Assembly (NCBI GenBank): GCA_028687995.1
Contig: JAQTZA010000005.1
Location: 62,001 to 126,000, forward strand
Source of the DNA: Bacteroidales bacterium
Lineage (GTDB): Bacteria; Bacteroidota; Bacteroidia; Bacteroidales; UBA7332
Length of the DNA stretch: 64,000 bases
Reading direction: 5' to 3'
Shown here piece by piece: positions 52,771 through 61,299 of the stretch. How positions within the stretch are numbered: the first letter of the stretch is position 1; each line of letters starts with the position of its first letter. The notes beneath the pieces are model-generated. The model did no database searches. It was not told the DNA's origin and saw nothing but the letters and a program-made list of their open reading frames with translations. The translations under genes were made by a program, and so were the position numbers.

Positions 52771-55035
52771 ATGGAAAAGATTGTAATTATTGGAGGTGTG
52801 GCAGCCGGAGCAACCGCTGCAGCCAAAGTACGTAGAATTTCGCCCGATGCAGAAATCACCATGCTCGAAGCAGGACCGGATATCTCATTCGCAAACTGTG
52901 GACTGCCTTATTACATTGGTGGAGACATCAAAAGCAGATCAAAACTGATTCTTCAAAGTCCAGAGAGTTTCAAAGAACAATACGACGTGAATGTACACAT
53001 TCATACGCTTGTGACATCGATCGACAGAACAGCGCACCAAATCAAAACAATGGATAGCCGCAGCGGCGAACAAAAAACATTCGACTACACCAAATTGATT
53101 TTGGCACAAGGGGGTCGCCCCATCACACCCACATTGCCCGGAGCCGATCACGACCACGTGTTCACCCTCTGGACATTGGAAGATATGGACAAAATAGCCC
53201 GTCACATCGACGAAACAAACCCTAAAAATGCGGTGGTAGTTGGTGGCGGATTCATCGGTCTCGAAATGGTAGAGGCGTTGGTGAAACGTGGCATGAACGT
53301 GAATGTCGTAGAGATGATGCCACACGTAATGAGTATCATGGAGGCAGAAACCGCCGGATTTATCGAAACCGAAATGTTATCATACGGTGTTGGCATCCAC
53401 ACCAGCACAGGCGTCACCGAAATCACCACCAAAGCCGTGAAACTCGACAACGGCAAAATGATTGATGCCGATATGGTATTGCTTTCTATCGGTGTTCGTC
53501 CGACATTGCAATTGGCAAAAGAGGCGGGACTTGTATTAGGTGAAGCGGGTGGTCTACTCGTGAACGACAAAATGCAAACCAACGATCCAGATATTTACGC
53601 GGCAGGCGACATGGTTGAGATTGAGCACCGAGTGAATGGTCGCAAAGTACGCATTCCATTGGCGGGCCCAGCCAATCGTCAGGGGCGTATCGCAGCCGAA
53701 AACGCTTTGGGTGGAAACCACTCTTACAAAGGATCTATCGGAACATCGATTGTTCGTGTATTTGAGGCTGTAGTAGGAACAACCGGACTTTCGCTCAAAC
53801 AAGCCAAAGCCGCAGGCATCGATGCCGAATCCGTTGTGGTTCACAAAGAGCACCATACTTCCTATTATCCCGGAGCTGAGACCGTTTCGGTGATGGTGAT
53901 TTACGACAAAGAGACTGGCGTAATCCTCGGTGGACAGACAGCTGGATACAAAGGAGCAGATCGTCGTCTCGATGTGATTGCAACAGCAACCGCAGCAAAG
54001 TTGACTATTCAAGATATTGCTGATATGGATTTCTCCTACTCGCCACCACTTGGCACAGCCAACGACGCTATCAACATGGCGGCTTACACGGCCGAAAACC
54101 GTCAATCAGGATTCAGTCCGGCAGTCACAGCTACCGAACTTGATTCTTTTGTAGAAGGAAAAAATCCAGTGTTCATCGATGTACGCGACGTATTTGCATT
54201 CGACAAGAGCCACATCGAAGGAGCTCTTCACTTGCCGTTGGAATTGTTAGCACAACAATTGGGTTCGATTCCTGCCAATCGTCCGGTGATTGTGTACGAT
54301 GAAACTGGTAAAAAAGGACATCAGGCATTGCGCACCTTATTGGGAGCTGGCTTTGCAGATGTGACCAATATTTCGGGTGGACACACTTCCCTTCAACGTC
54401 ACGCCAGAGCGATGGGATTCAAACACATCAGCATCAATTTGCTTCCGATCGAATCAAAATCGATGGAAGAAGAGACTCATACCGAACAAGAAGCTGCTCC
54501 GGTAAAAAAAGTGGACGATCAGTCGCCTATCGTAGTCGATGTGCGTACCCGTGAAGAGTTTGCCACTGGAGCCTATCCCGATGCCATCAATATTCCGCTC
54601 GATGAGCTACACGCACGCTCCGAAGAGTTGGGCGAAAATCCTGCTCGCGACATCACGGTCTATTGTTTATCTGGTGGTAGGTCGGCTTATGCTCAAAATT
54701 TGTTGAAACAAATTGGCTACACTCATGTCACCAATGGAGGAGGTATTTCTTCGATGATGGCAAAACTGAAATCGGCTGGATCCAATTCTGAAGCCCCTAT
54801 TGTAGTAGATGTCAGAACACCACAAGAGTATGCGGGAGGAGCATACAAAGGAGCCGTTAATATTCCATTGGATGATTTAACGAGAAGACTAGATGAATTG
54901 GGTTCTAAAACCCGTGACATCACCGTTTATTGTGCATCGGGAGCTCGCTCAGCGTATGCAGAACGAGTGTTGCTGAATCTCGGTTACACGAATGTGAAAA
55001 ACGGTGGAGGCATTATGCAGATGATGCGTCGATAA
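52771..55035 (+). CDS. CoA-disulfide reductase with three C-terminal rhodanese domains
   Basis: 754 residues. Residues 1-450 form a pyridine-nucleotide-disulfide oxidoreductase of the CoADR/NADH-oxidase type: FAD motif IVIIGGVAAGATAAAKVRR, active-site Cys in SFANCGLPYYIGG (about residue 42), NADH motif AVVVGGGFIGLEMVEAL, and YAAGDMVEIEH. Three rhodanese domains follow. The first (FIDVRDVFAFDKSHIEGALH) lacks the catalytic Cys (VIVYDETGKKG); the second (VDVRTREEFATGAYPDAIN) has YCLSGGRS; the third (VDVRTPQEYAGGAYKGAVN) has YCASGARS. Such fusions reduce CoA persulfide/polysulfide or bacillithiol-type disulfides. Controlled by the operator shared with the Cys-peptide operon. Confidence 0.92.
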   Translation: MEKIVIIGGVAAGATAAAKVRRISPDAEITMLEAGPDISFANCGLPYYIGGDIKSRSKLILQSPESFKEQYDVNVHIHTLVTSIDRTAHQIKTMDSRSGEQKTFDYTKLILAQGGRPITPTLPGADHDHVFTLWTLEDMDKIARHIDETNPKNAVVVGGGFIGLEMVEALVKRGMNVNVVEMMPHVMSIMEAETAGFIETEMLSYGVGIHTSTGVTEITTKAVKLDNGKMIDADMVLLSIGVRPTLQLAKEAGLVLGEAGGLLVNDKMQTNDPDIYAAGDMVEIEHRVNGRKVRIPLAGPANRQGRIAAENALGGNHSYKGSIGTSIVRVFEAVVGTTGLSLKQAKAAGIDAESVVVHKEHHTSYYPGAETVSVMVIYDKETGVILGGQTAGYKGADRRLDVIATATAAKLTIQDIADMDFSYSPPLGTANDAINMAAYTAENRQSGFSPAVTATELDSFVEGKNPVFIDVRDVFAFDKSHIEGALHLPLELLAQQLGSIPANRPVIVYDETGKKGHQALRTLLGAGFADVTNISGGHTSLQRHARAMGFKHISINLLPIESKSMEEETHTEQEAAPVKKVDDQSPIVVDVRTREEFATGAYPDAINIPLDELHARSEELGENPARDITVYCLSGGRSAYAQNLLKQIGYTHVTNGGGISSMMAKLKSAGSNSEAPIVVDVRTPQEYAGGAYKGAVNIPLDDLTRRLDELGSKTRDITVYCASGARSAYAERVLLNLGYTNVKNGGGIMQMMRR

Positions 55036-55055
55036 TAATAATTTTCAATGTTGCG

Positions 55056-55089
55056 AAGCCTTCACTTGTTTGAGTGGAGGCTTTTTTTA
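55056..55089 (+). terminator. rho-independent terminator of the CoA-disulfide reductase gene
   Basis: AAGCCTTCACT and AGTGGAGGCTT pair (one mismatch) and are followed by T7. Confidence 0.85.
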
Positions 55090-55116
55090 TGGAATAGAAA
55101 TAATATTTTAAATTAG

Positions 55117-55131
55117 AATAGTATCACTTAT
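55117..55131. promoter_or_regulatory. third copy of the AATAGT/ACTATT operator
   Basis: AATAGTATCACTTAT matches the reverse complement of AATAGTGATACTATT at 13 of 15 positions, and the neighbouring AATTTAAA (reverse strand) also matches the other promoters. It lies about 57 bases upstream of the -7 box of the DUF2202 gene. Confidence 0.6.
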
Positions 55132-55187
55132 ACTGAATGAAAGCACCTGTCCACTTAATTTGTTTGTAATGCCATTCTTACACATCT

Positions 55188-55195
55188 ATCTTTGA
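55188..55195 (+). promoter_or_regulatory. promoter -7 box of the DUF2202 gene
   Basis: TATCTTTG matches TAnnTTTG, with TTTG/TTG near 55162-55167 as -33, 40 bases before the start codon. Confidence 0.6.
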
Positions 55196-55235
55196 TGTAT
55201 AATAAAATTCAACAAACAATTTAAAACGTGGAATT

Positions 55236-55883
55236 ATGAAACTAACTAATTTAATTTTGGCAATCACATTCAGTATGGGATTGTTAGCATGCAGCGATGC
55301 CGCTTCTGGAAACGAAATGGGCAATGCAAACGAGAATAGTAATGGTGAATTGGATTTGACTTCTCTTCAATTTAGTTCTGATCAAAACTCACTCAATGAG
55401 TCTGAAAAAGCGGGTCTTTTGCTGATGCGTGAAGAAGAAAAATTGGCAGGTGATGTGTATGCCTATTTTTACGGAAAATATGAATTGCGTCCGTTTACCA
55501 ATATCAACAAAAGTGAAGTGCGTCATTCGACTGCAGTTTTGAGTTTACTAACCTATTTTGGACTTGAAGATCCAGCACAAACTGAAGCTGGAAAATTTAC
55601 AAATGCAGATATTCAAGCATTGTATGATAAACTTACGGCAGCAGGTTCTACCGCAGAGTTGGCATTATCGACAGGAGCATTCATAGAAGAGTATGACATT
55701 GCCGATCTCCGTAAACTGATTTCCGAAAGTCAAAATGCAGATATCAAAACAGTTTACTCTCGGCTGTTGAGTGGTTCATACAATCACATCAAAGCATTCA
55801 CTCGAGTTTTGGGATTTAGAAATGTTACTTACACTCCTCAAATCTTAACTTCTTCGGAATACAACGAAATCTTGGCAAAGTAG
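55236..55883 (+). CDS. DUF2202 ferritin-like lipoprotein
   Basis: 215 residues. A lipoprotein signal (FSMGLLACSDAAS, lipobox LLAC with Cys at about 19) is followed by a polar linker and a DUF2202 domain: LLLMREEEKLAGDVYAYFY, the conserved ...SEVRHSTAVLSLLTYFGLED with His, and GSYNHIKAFTRVLGF. Glu and His residues in this helical pattern resemble the ferritin-like fold, so a di-metal site is plausible. It is anchored to the envelope, facing the periplasm or surface. A copy of the palindromic operator lies upstream, linking it to the thiol regulon. Confidence 0.85.
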   Translation: MKLTNLILAITFSMGLLACSDAASGNEMGNANENSNGELDLTSLQFSSDQNSLNESEKAGLLLMREEEKLAGDVYAYFYGKYELRPFTNINKSEVRHSTAVLSLLTYFGLEDPAQTEAGKFTNADIQALYDKLTAAGSTAELALSTGAFIEEYDIADLRKLISESQNADIKTVYSRLLSGSYNHIKAFTRVLGFRNVTYTPQILTSSEYNEILAK

Positions 55884-55947
55884 TATTACGCAGTGACTTG
55901 CTATTGAATGATATAAGTTTCTCGTTCGAAAAAGAGCATTTTGAAGG

Positions 55948-55977
55948 TGCCTCAGTGTATATCTGAGGCATTTTTTT
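55948..55977 (+). terminator. rho-independent terminator of the DUF2202 gene
   Basis: Perfect arms TGCCTCAG (55948-55955) and CTGAGGCA (55963-55970), then T7. Confidence 0.9.
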
Positions 55978-56115
55978 GTGGAAACAGTGCCTGAAAAGAA
56001 CCACTTATTGAAAATATTCTTATTATTGTATAACCTTTCAGCGAATTGATTTGAGTCACTTAATACAATTCGAAAAAGTACACCTACTATTTCCCCAATT
56101 TAAAATTTGGAAAAG

Positions 56116-59100
56116 ATGAAAACCGATGAGTTGAGCAGTAAAGATGCCAAAATTGATATGGAATATAAAACACTTGCTTATGTAGCTTCCAATGCGACTG
56201 ATGCGATTGTCATTACCGATGAAAATGGTTACTTGTTGTGGGTGAATGATGCTTTCCAGAAATTAACTGAATATTCAATAGAAGAGGTATTGGGTAAGAA
56301 ACCGGGCTCATTTTTACAAGGTGTTGATACAAATCAAGAAACAGTTGACAGAATAAGCAAAGCACTTCAAAACCAACAACCCATTAAAGAAGAGATTCTC
56401 AATTATAGCAAATCGGGAAGATCGTATTGGTTAGATTTAAGAATTGACCCAATCGTAAATGACAACGGAGAATTGGAGAAATTCATTGCCATCGAACGGG
56501 ATATTACTGAGCGTAAAGAGGCCGATGCAGTTCTTAAACTTACGTTGATTAAACAAAAAGTGCTCAACGAAATCCTCGAAATCAGCACAAATACGAAGGA
56601 GTTAGATCAATTTTTGGAAAAAATTATTGATGTATTATTAAATCTTCCATTTCTTAATCTACTTCCCAAAGTTGGAATTTTTACACTTGCCGATGACAAA
56701 ACACTCCAATTGTCGGTTCATCGAAATCTTTCTCCTCAAATACAATTGATGTGTCAGCAAGTTCCGTTTGGTAAATGTCTTTGCGGCAAAGCTGCTTTAA
56801 CAGGAAAAGTGCAATTCGAATCGTGTTTAAATCATCGCCATGAAATTATGTATGACGGCATTTCACAACACGGCCATTACAACGTACCTATCATTGGTGA
56901 AGGCAAAGTATTGGGCGTGATTGTGGTCTATTTGCCAGAAGGACACAAAGAAGAAATAAGTGAAATAGAATTTTTGACAACTGCGGCGGATGTCATTGCA
57001 TCGAAGATTCTAAATATCAATTCGTCGCAGGAATTGCGCAAAAACGAGTTAAAATACAGAAGAATTTTTGAGAACGTACAAGATGTCTTTTATCAAACCA
57101 ATTTGGCCGGAATTGTTACTGAAATAAGTCCGTCCATACACCGATATTCTGGATACCATGTAGATGAAATTCTGGGAAAACCAATCTCAAATTTTTATTA
57201 TCACCCAGAGGATAGAGCCAAAATGCTCGATTTATTGATGAAAAATGGAGAAGTCGTTGATTTAGAAATTTGCCTCAAGAGCAAAGAGGGAAAAATGGTT
57301 TTTACCTCTGTCAATAGTCATATTTTGTTGGATGAGAGCAAACAGATGATTGGCGTAGAGGGTTCGTTGCGCGACATTTCAGAGCGTAAAAAAGAGGATA
57401 CGATACGAAAGATTCAATTTAAAATAGCCACTGCCGTCACCGAAACGAAAGATGTTGCCACTTTCATAGAATTTGTACGCGTCGAAATGGATAAATTTTT
57501 CGATGCATCCAACTTCTTTTTAGCTCTTTACGATAAGAAATCAGACACATTATCAGCTCCTTATTATAAGGATTTATACGATCAAATCAATGAGTGGCCT
57601 GCGAAAAACTCATTGACTGGGCTTGTTGTTCATCAAAACAAATCGTTGTTGCTTCGCAAAAGTGATTTGAATAAAATGATGGATGAGGGAGTGATAGAGT
57701 TGATGGGAAATCCATCGGAATGTTGGTTGGGAATTCCTATGCGTTCCGATGGGGAAGCGATTGGAGCGATCGTTATTCAAAGTTATACTGACGAAGAAGC
57801 CTATCATAAATCGGATCAAGAACTGCTCGAATTTGTCTCTAATCAAATCAGTGTAGCGATCAATCGGAAGAAAAACGAAGAGGAGATTGCACTCCTCACC
57901 AAATCAGTGTCACAGAGTCCAGTTAGCATTCTGATAACGGATGTCTATGGCAGAATTGAGTATGTGAATCCGAAATTTTCGGCAGTAACTGGATATTTTC
58001 CTGAAGAAGCAATTGGTAAAACACCGTCTATCCTGAAATCGGGTAAACTAGAGCCTGCAACCTATAAAAATTTATGGAAAACGATATTAAAAGGCCAAGA
58101 ATGGACTGGCGAACTTCACAATCGAAAAAAATCGGGCGAGTTGTTTTGGGAAATTGCCTCTATATCACCCATTTTCGATTCGAAAGGTAAAATCACTCAT
58201 TTTATTGCCATAAAAGAGGATATTACTGAGCGTAAACTGACTGAAGATCGAATGCGCCATTTGACAAATAAGTTGACAACTTTGGTGGCAAATCTAACGG
58301 GAGCAATTCTATTGGAAACCCCAGAGCGCAAAATTCAGCAAACGAATAAGAAATTTTGTGAGATTTTTTCGATTGACGCAATGCCAGAACAGCTGATTGG
58401 ATTTGATTGTGCTCAAAGCTCTGAATTTGCCAAGGATTTGTTTGTAGATAGAGATATATTTATACCTCGAATAGACGAAATTCTTCGTAATCGCAAGACG
58501 GTTTTGAACGAAGAGTTAGAGATGGTCAGTGGTGTAGTTTTGCAACGAGACTATATTCCCATTGAGGTATCTGATGGCAAATACGAGCATTTGTGGATAT
58601 ATCGAGACATCACAAATCGAAAAATTATAGAAAAAGCGTTGGCTAAACAGACAGAATTGCAGAAAATATTGATGGATATTTCCTCCAAATACATCAATAT
58701 GCCTGTTGATAAAATTGAGTCTGAAATTATGTCTTCATTAAGTCAATTAGCACAATACGTAAAAGCTGATAGAACATATATTTTTGAATATAATTGGGAT
58801 AAAAAAATATGTGTTAATACGCACGAATGGTGTGCAGACGGTATTTCGTCTCACATCGATGAACTACAGGATCTGGATTTGAAAATTATGCCAAAATGGG
58901 TAGAGTCACATTCAAAAGGGCAAGCGATTCGCATTCCTGATGTTACCAAAATGGCGGGCAATACATCTCTCAAAAAAATATTAGAGGGACACGACGTGAA
59001 AAGTTTTATCACATTGCCGATGATGGACGTGAAACAGTGTGTAGGCTTTGTCGGTTTCGACTTTGTTAACTCGCTGCATGAGTTCAATGAGTCCGAGGTA

Positions 59101-61119
59101 ATTTTGCTTTCTGTTTTTTCTGAGATGTTAGTGAATGTGCGTCAACGCGCAAATTTGGAAAAAAATCTCATTCAAGAAAAAGCGAGAGCTGAAATTGCAA
59201 ATGCGGCCAAATCTGAATTTCTTGCCAATATGAGTCATGAAATTCGAACGCCTCTAAATGGTGTGATTGGCTTTACTGAGTTGCTCAAAAACACTCCTTT
59301 GTCAAATGTGCAACAGCAGTATGTCGATAATGCAAATATCTCAGCTCACTCTTTACTTGGTATTATCAATGATATTCTCGATTTCTCGAAAATTGAGGCA
59401 GGAAAACTCGAACTAGATACGATTCAAACCGATGTGATTGAGTTGATAGAGCAAGCTTCCGATATTGTGAAATATAGCTCATCGAAGAAGGGTCTTGAAT
59501 TGTTGCTCAATATCATGCCAAATATTCCGCGTTATGCCATAGTTGATCCAGTGAGATTGAAGCAAATTTTGATAAACCTACTCAGTAACGCGGTCAAATT
59601 TACCGAAATTGGAGAAGTAGAACTAAAGGTTAGTTTTCTACCTGTTTCAGAGAATCAAGGCGAATTTACATTTTCGGTGAGAGATACCGGCATCGGTATA
59701 TCCGAAGAGCAAGAAGCGAAATTATTTAAAGCGTTCACGCAAGCCGATTCATCCACGACTCGACGATTTGGTGGCACAGGCTTAGGATTGGTAATTTCTA
59801 ATCTGATAGCAGAAAAAATGAATAGTCGTATTCAATTGATAAGTAAACAGGGAGAAGGTTCTGTTTTTTTCTTTACCATTACAGCCGAATTCCAAAACGG
59901 AACGCCTTTGGTGAGCGAAAACGTGAAAGATGTGAAGCGTGTGCTCGTGATTGACGATAACGATAACAATAGAATCATCTTAGAGCACACTTTACAGAAT
60001 TGGGGTATCGAATTTGTGGGTTGCGACAACGGACTTTCGTCCTTAAAAATGATTGAACGATCAAAACATTTCGATGTGATAATTGTCGATTACAATATGC
60101 CATACATCAACGGTATCGACACCATTAGAATGATACGTGAGCAGTTGAATCTCTCTCCAGATATACAGCCGATAATTTTGCTACACAGTTCGTCAGACGA
60201 TGTGAAAATTCACGAAGAGTGTAAAAAATTGGGTGTCCGATTTAATCTGATTAAACCTATCAAATCGCAAGAATTGCTGAACTATCTCAATAATATCCAT
60301 AATTTGAAGGTAGAATCGGTGGATGTCGAGAAGAGTAAAACTAATTATTCGCAAAAGCAAGATAAATCAATGGATTCACCCGTGATTCTGATTGCCGAAG
60401 ATGTTGATCTCAATCTGCAATTGGTATCAATTATGATTAAAAAACATTTACCAAACGCAGTAATAATAAGTGCAGTAAATGGTGAAGAAGCGGTGAAAGA
60501 GACATTGATGTTGACACCAGACTTTATATTGATGGATGTGCAAATGCCAGTTATGAGTGGTCTCGAGGCAACTGTTAAGATTCGAAAAGAGGAGACAAAA
60601 GGAAGAAGAGTTCCAATAGTTGCACTCACCGCAGGCGCAGTGAAAGGCGAGCGCGAAAAATGTTTTGATGCAGGGATGGATGATTTCTTGACCAAGCCTC
60701 TCGAATATCAAGAATTGGTGAATGTGTTAGACAAATTTATAGTCAGAAAAACCAAAAATGAAGCAAAAGTTGTTTCGCCAAATGGCATAGAAGAAGTCAC
60801 TTTTGACAAAGCGGCACTTATGGAAAAACTTGGTGGTGATGAGAGCTTGTTAGCCGAATTAATAGAAATGGCGATCGAAGATATATCGAATGTAGTGAGT
60901 CTATTAGTCGATAATTTAGCTCAACAGAATAGTAAAGAGGCCAAAATGGCTGCGCATACGTTGAAAGGAACAGCATTAAACATGTGTTTTAATCGGCTGG
61001 GAAACATGGCAAAAGTTATCGAAATGGAAATTGCCAACGAAACGACCGTTCCTGCTGAACAAATAGAGAATTTGCACAATGAGTGGAACACAATCTTAGA
61101 GCTAGTGAAAGTAAAATAA
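56116..61119 (+). CDS. soluble multi-PAS/GAF hybrid histidine kinase
   Basis: A 1667-residue cytoplasmic hybrid kinase (no membrane segment seen). Order: PAS (about 15-135), GAF with Cys/His residues (FGKCLCGKAAL, 150-305), PAS (315-425), GAF (435-590), PAS (600-720), a weaker PAS-like unit (730-855), GAF (870-1020), HisKA with the phosphorylated His in ANMSHEIRTPLNG near 1041, HATPase with DTGIGISEEQ and FGGTGLGLVIS, a receiver from about 1276 with Asp in IIVDYNMP near 1325, a second receiver from 1426 with Asp in LMDVQMP near 1474, and an HPt domain with AAHTLKGTALN near 1614. The whole phosphorelay is in one chain. Ligand unknown. ATG 56116 is preferred to a TTG three codons earlier. Confidence 0.93.
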   Translation: MKTDELSSKDAKIDMEYKTLAYVASNATDAIVITDENGYLLWVNDAFQKLTEYSIEEVLGKKPGSFLQGVDTNQETVDRISKALQNQQPIKEEILNYSKSGRSYWLDLRIDPIVNDNGELEKFIAIERDITERKEADAVLKLTLIKQKVLNEILEISTNTKELDQFLEKIIDVLLNLPFLNLLPKVGIFTLADDKTLQLSVHRNLSPQIQLMCQQVPFGKCLCGKAALTGKVQFESCLNHRHEIMYDGISQHGHYNVPIIGEGKVLGVIVVYLPEGHKEEISEIEFLTTAADVIASKILNINSSQELRKNELKYRRIFENVQDVFYQTNLAGIVTEISPSIHRYSGYHVDEILGKPISNFYYHPEDRAKMLDLLMKNGEVVDLEICLKSKEGKMVFTSVNSHILLDESKQMIGVEGSLRDISERKKEDTIRKIQFKIATAVTETKDVATFIEFVRVEMDKFFDASNFFLALYDKKSDTLSAPYYKDLYDQINEWPAKNSLTGLVVHQNKSLLLRKSDLNKMMDEGVIELMGNPSECWLGIPMRSDGEAIGAIVIQSYTDEEAYHKSDQELLEFVSNQISVAINRKKNEEEIALLTKSVSQSPVSILITDVYGRIEYVNPKFSAVTGYFPEEAIGKTPSILKSGKLEPATYKNLWKTILKGQEWTGELHNRKKSGELFWEIASISPIFDSKGKITHFIAIKEDITERKLTEDRMRHLTNKLTTLVANLTGAILLETPERKIQQTNKKFCEIFSIDAMPEQLIGFDCAQSSEFAKDLFVDRDIFIPRIDEILRNRKTVLNEELEMVSGVVLQRDYIPIEVSDGKYEHLWIYRDITNRKIIEKALAKQTELQKILMDISSKYINMPVDKIESEIMSSLSQLAQYVKADRTYIFEYNWDKKICVNTHEWCADGISSHIDELQDLDLKIMPKWVESHSKGQAIRIPDVTKMAGNTSLKKILEGHDVKSFITLPMMDVKQCVGFVGFDFVNSLHEFNESEVILLSVFSEMLVNVRQRANLEKNLIQEKARAEIANAAKSEFLANMSHEIRTPLNGVIGFTELLKNTPLSNVQQQYVDNANISAHSLLGIINDILDFSKIEAGKLELDTIQTDVIELIEQASDIVKYSSSKKGLELLLNIMPNIPRYAIVDPVRLKQILINLLSNAVKFTEIGEVELKVSFLPVSENQGEFTFSVRDTGIGISEEQEAKLFKAFTQADSSTTRRFGGTGLGLVISNLIAEKMNSRIQLISKQGEGSVFFFTITAEFQNGTPLVSENVKDVKRVLVIDDNDNNRIILEHTLQNWGIEFVGCDNGLSSLKMIERSKHFDVIIVDYNMPYINGIDTIRMIREQLNLSPDIQPIILLHSSSDDVKIHEECKKLGVRFNLIKPIKSQELLNYLNNIHNLKVESVDVEKSKTNYSQKQDKSMDSPVILIAEDVDLNLQLVSIMIKKHLPNAVIISAVNGEEAVKETLMLTPDFILMDVQMPVMSGLEATVKIRKEETKGRRVPIVALTAGAVKGEREKCFDAGMDDFLTKPLEYQELVNVLDKFIVRKTKNEAKVVSPNGIEEVTFDKAALMEKLGGDESLLAELIEMAIEDISNVVSLLVDNLAQQNSKEAKMAAHTLKGTALNMCFNRLGNMAKVIEMEIANETTVPAEQIENLHNEWNTILELVKVK

Positions 61120-61142
61120 AATCATCGTTTTTGATTATCCAT

Positions 61143-61178
61143 AAAGGTGCATAAGTTCAAATCTGATGCACCTTTTTT
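61143..61178 (+). terminator. rho-independent terminator of the hybrid kinase gene
   Basis: Perfect arms AAAGGTGCAT (61143-61152) and ATGCACCTTT, then T run. Confidence 0.88.
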
Positions 61179-61299
61179 AGCTATTTATTCCACAATTTGC
61201 CAAAAATTATTAAACTCAGATGTTTAGAATAATCCTTTGTGTTGTATATAGGTCAAACAAACTAATTTTGAAATCGAATGAAAATAAATTGAACAAGAA

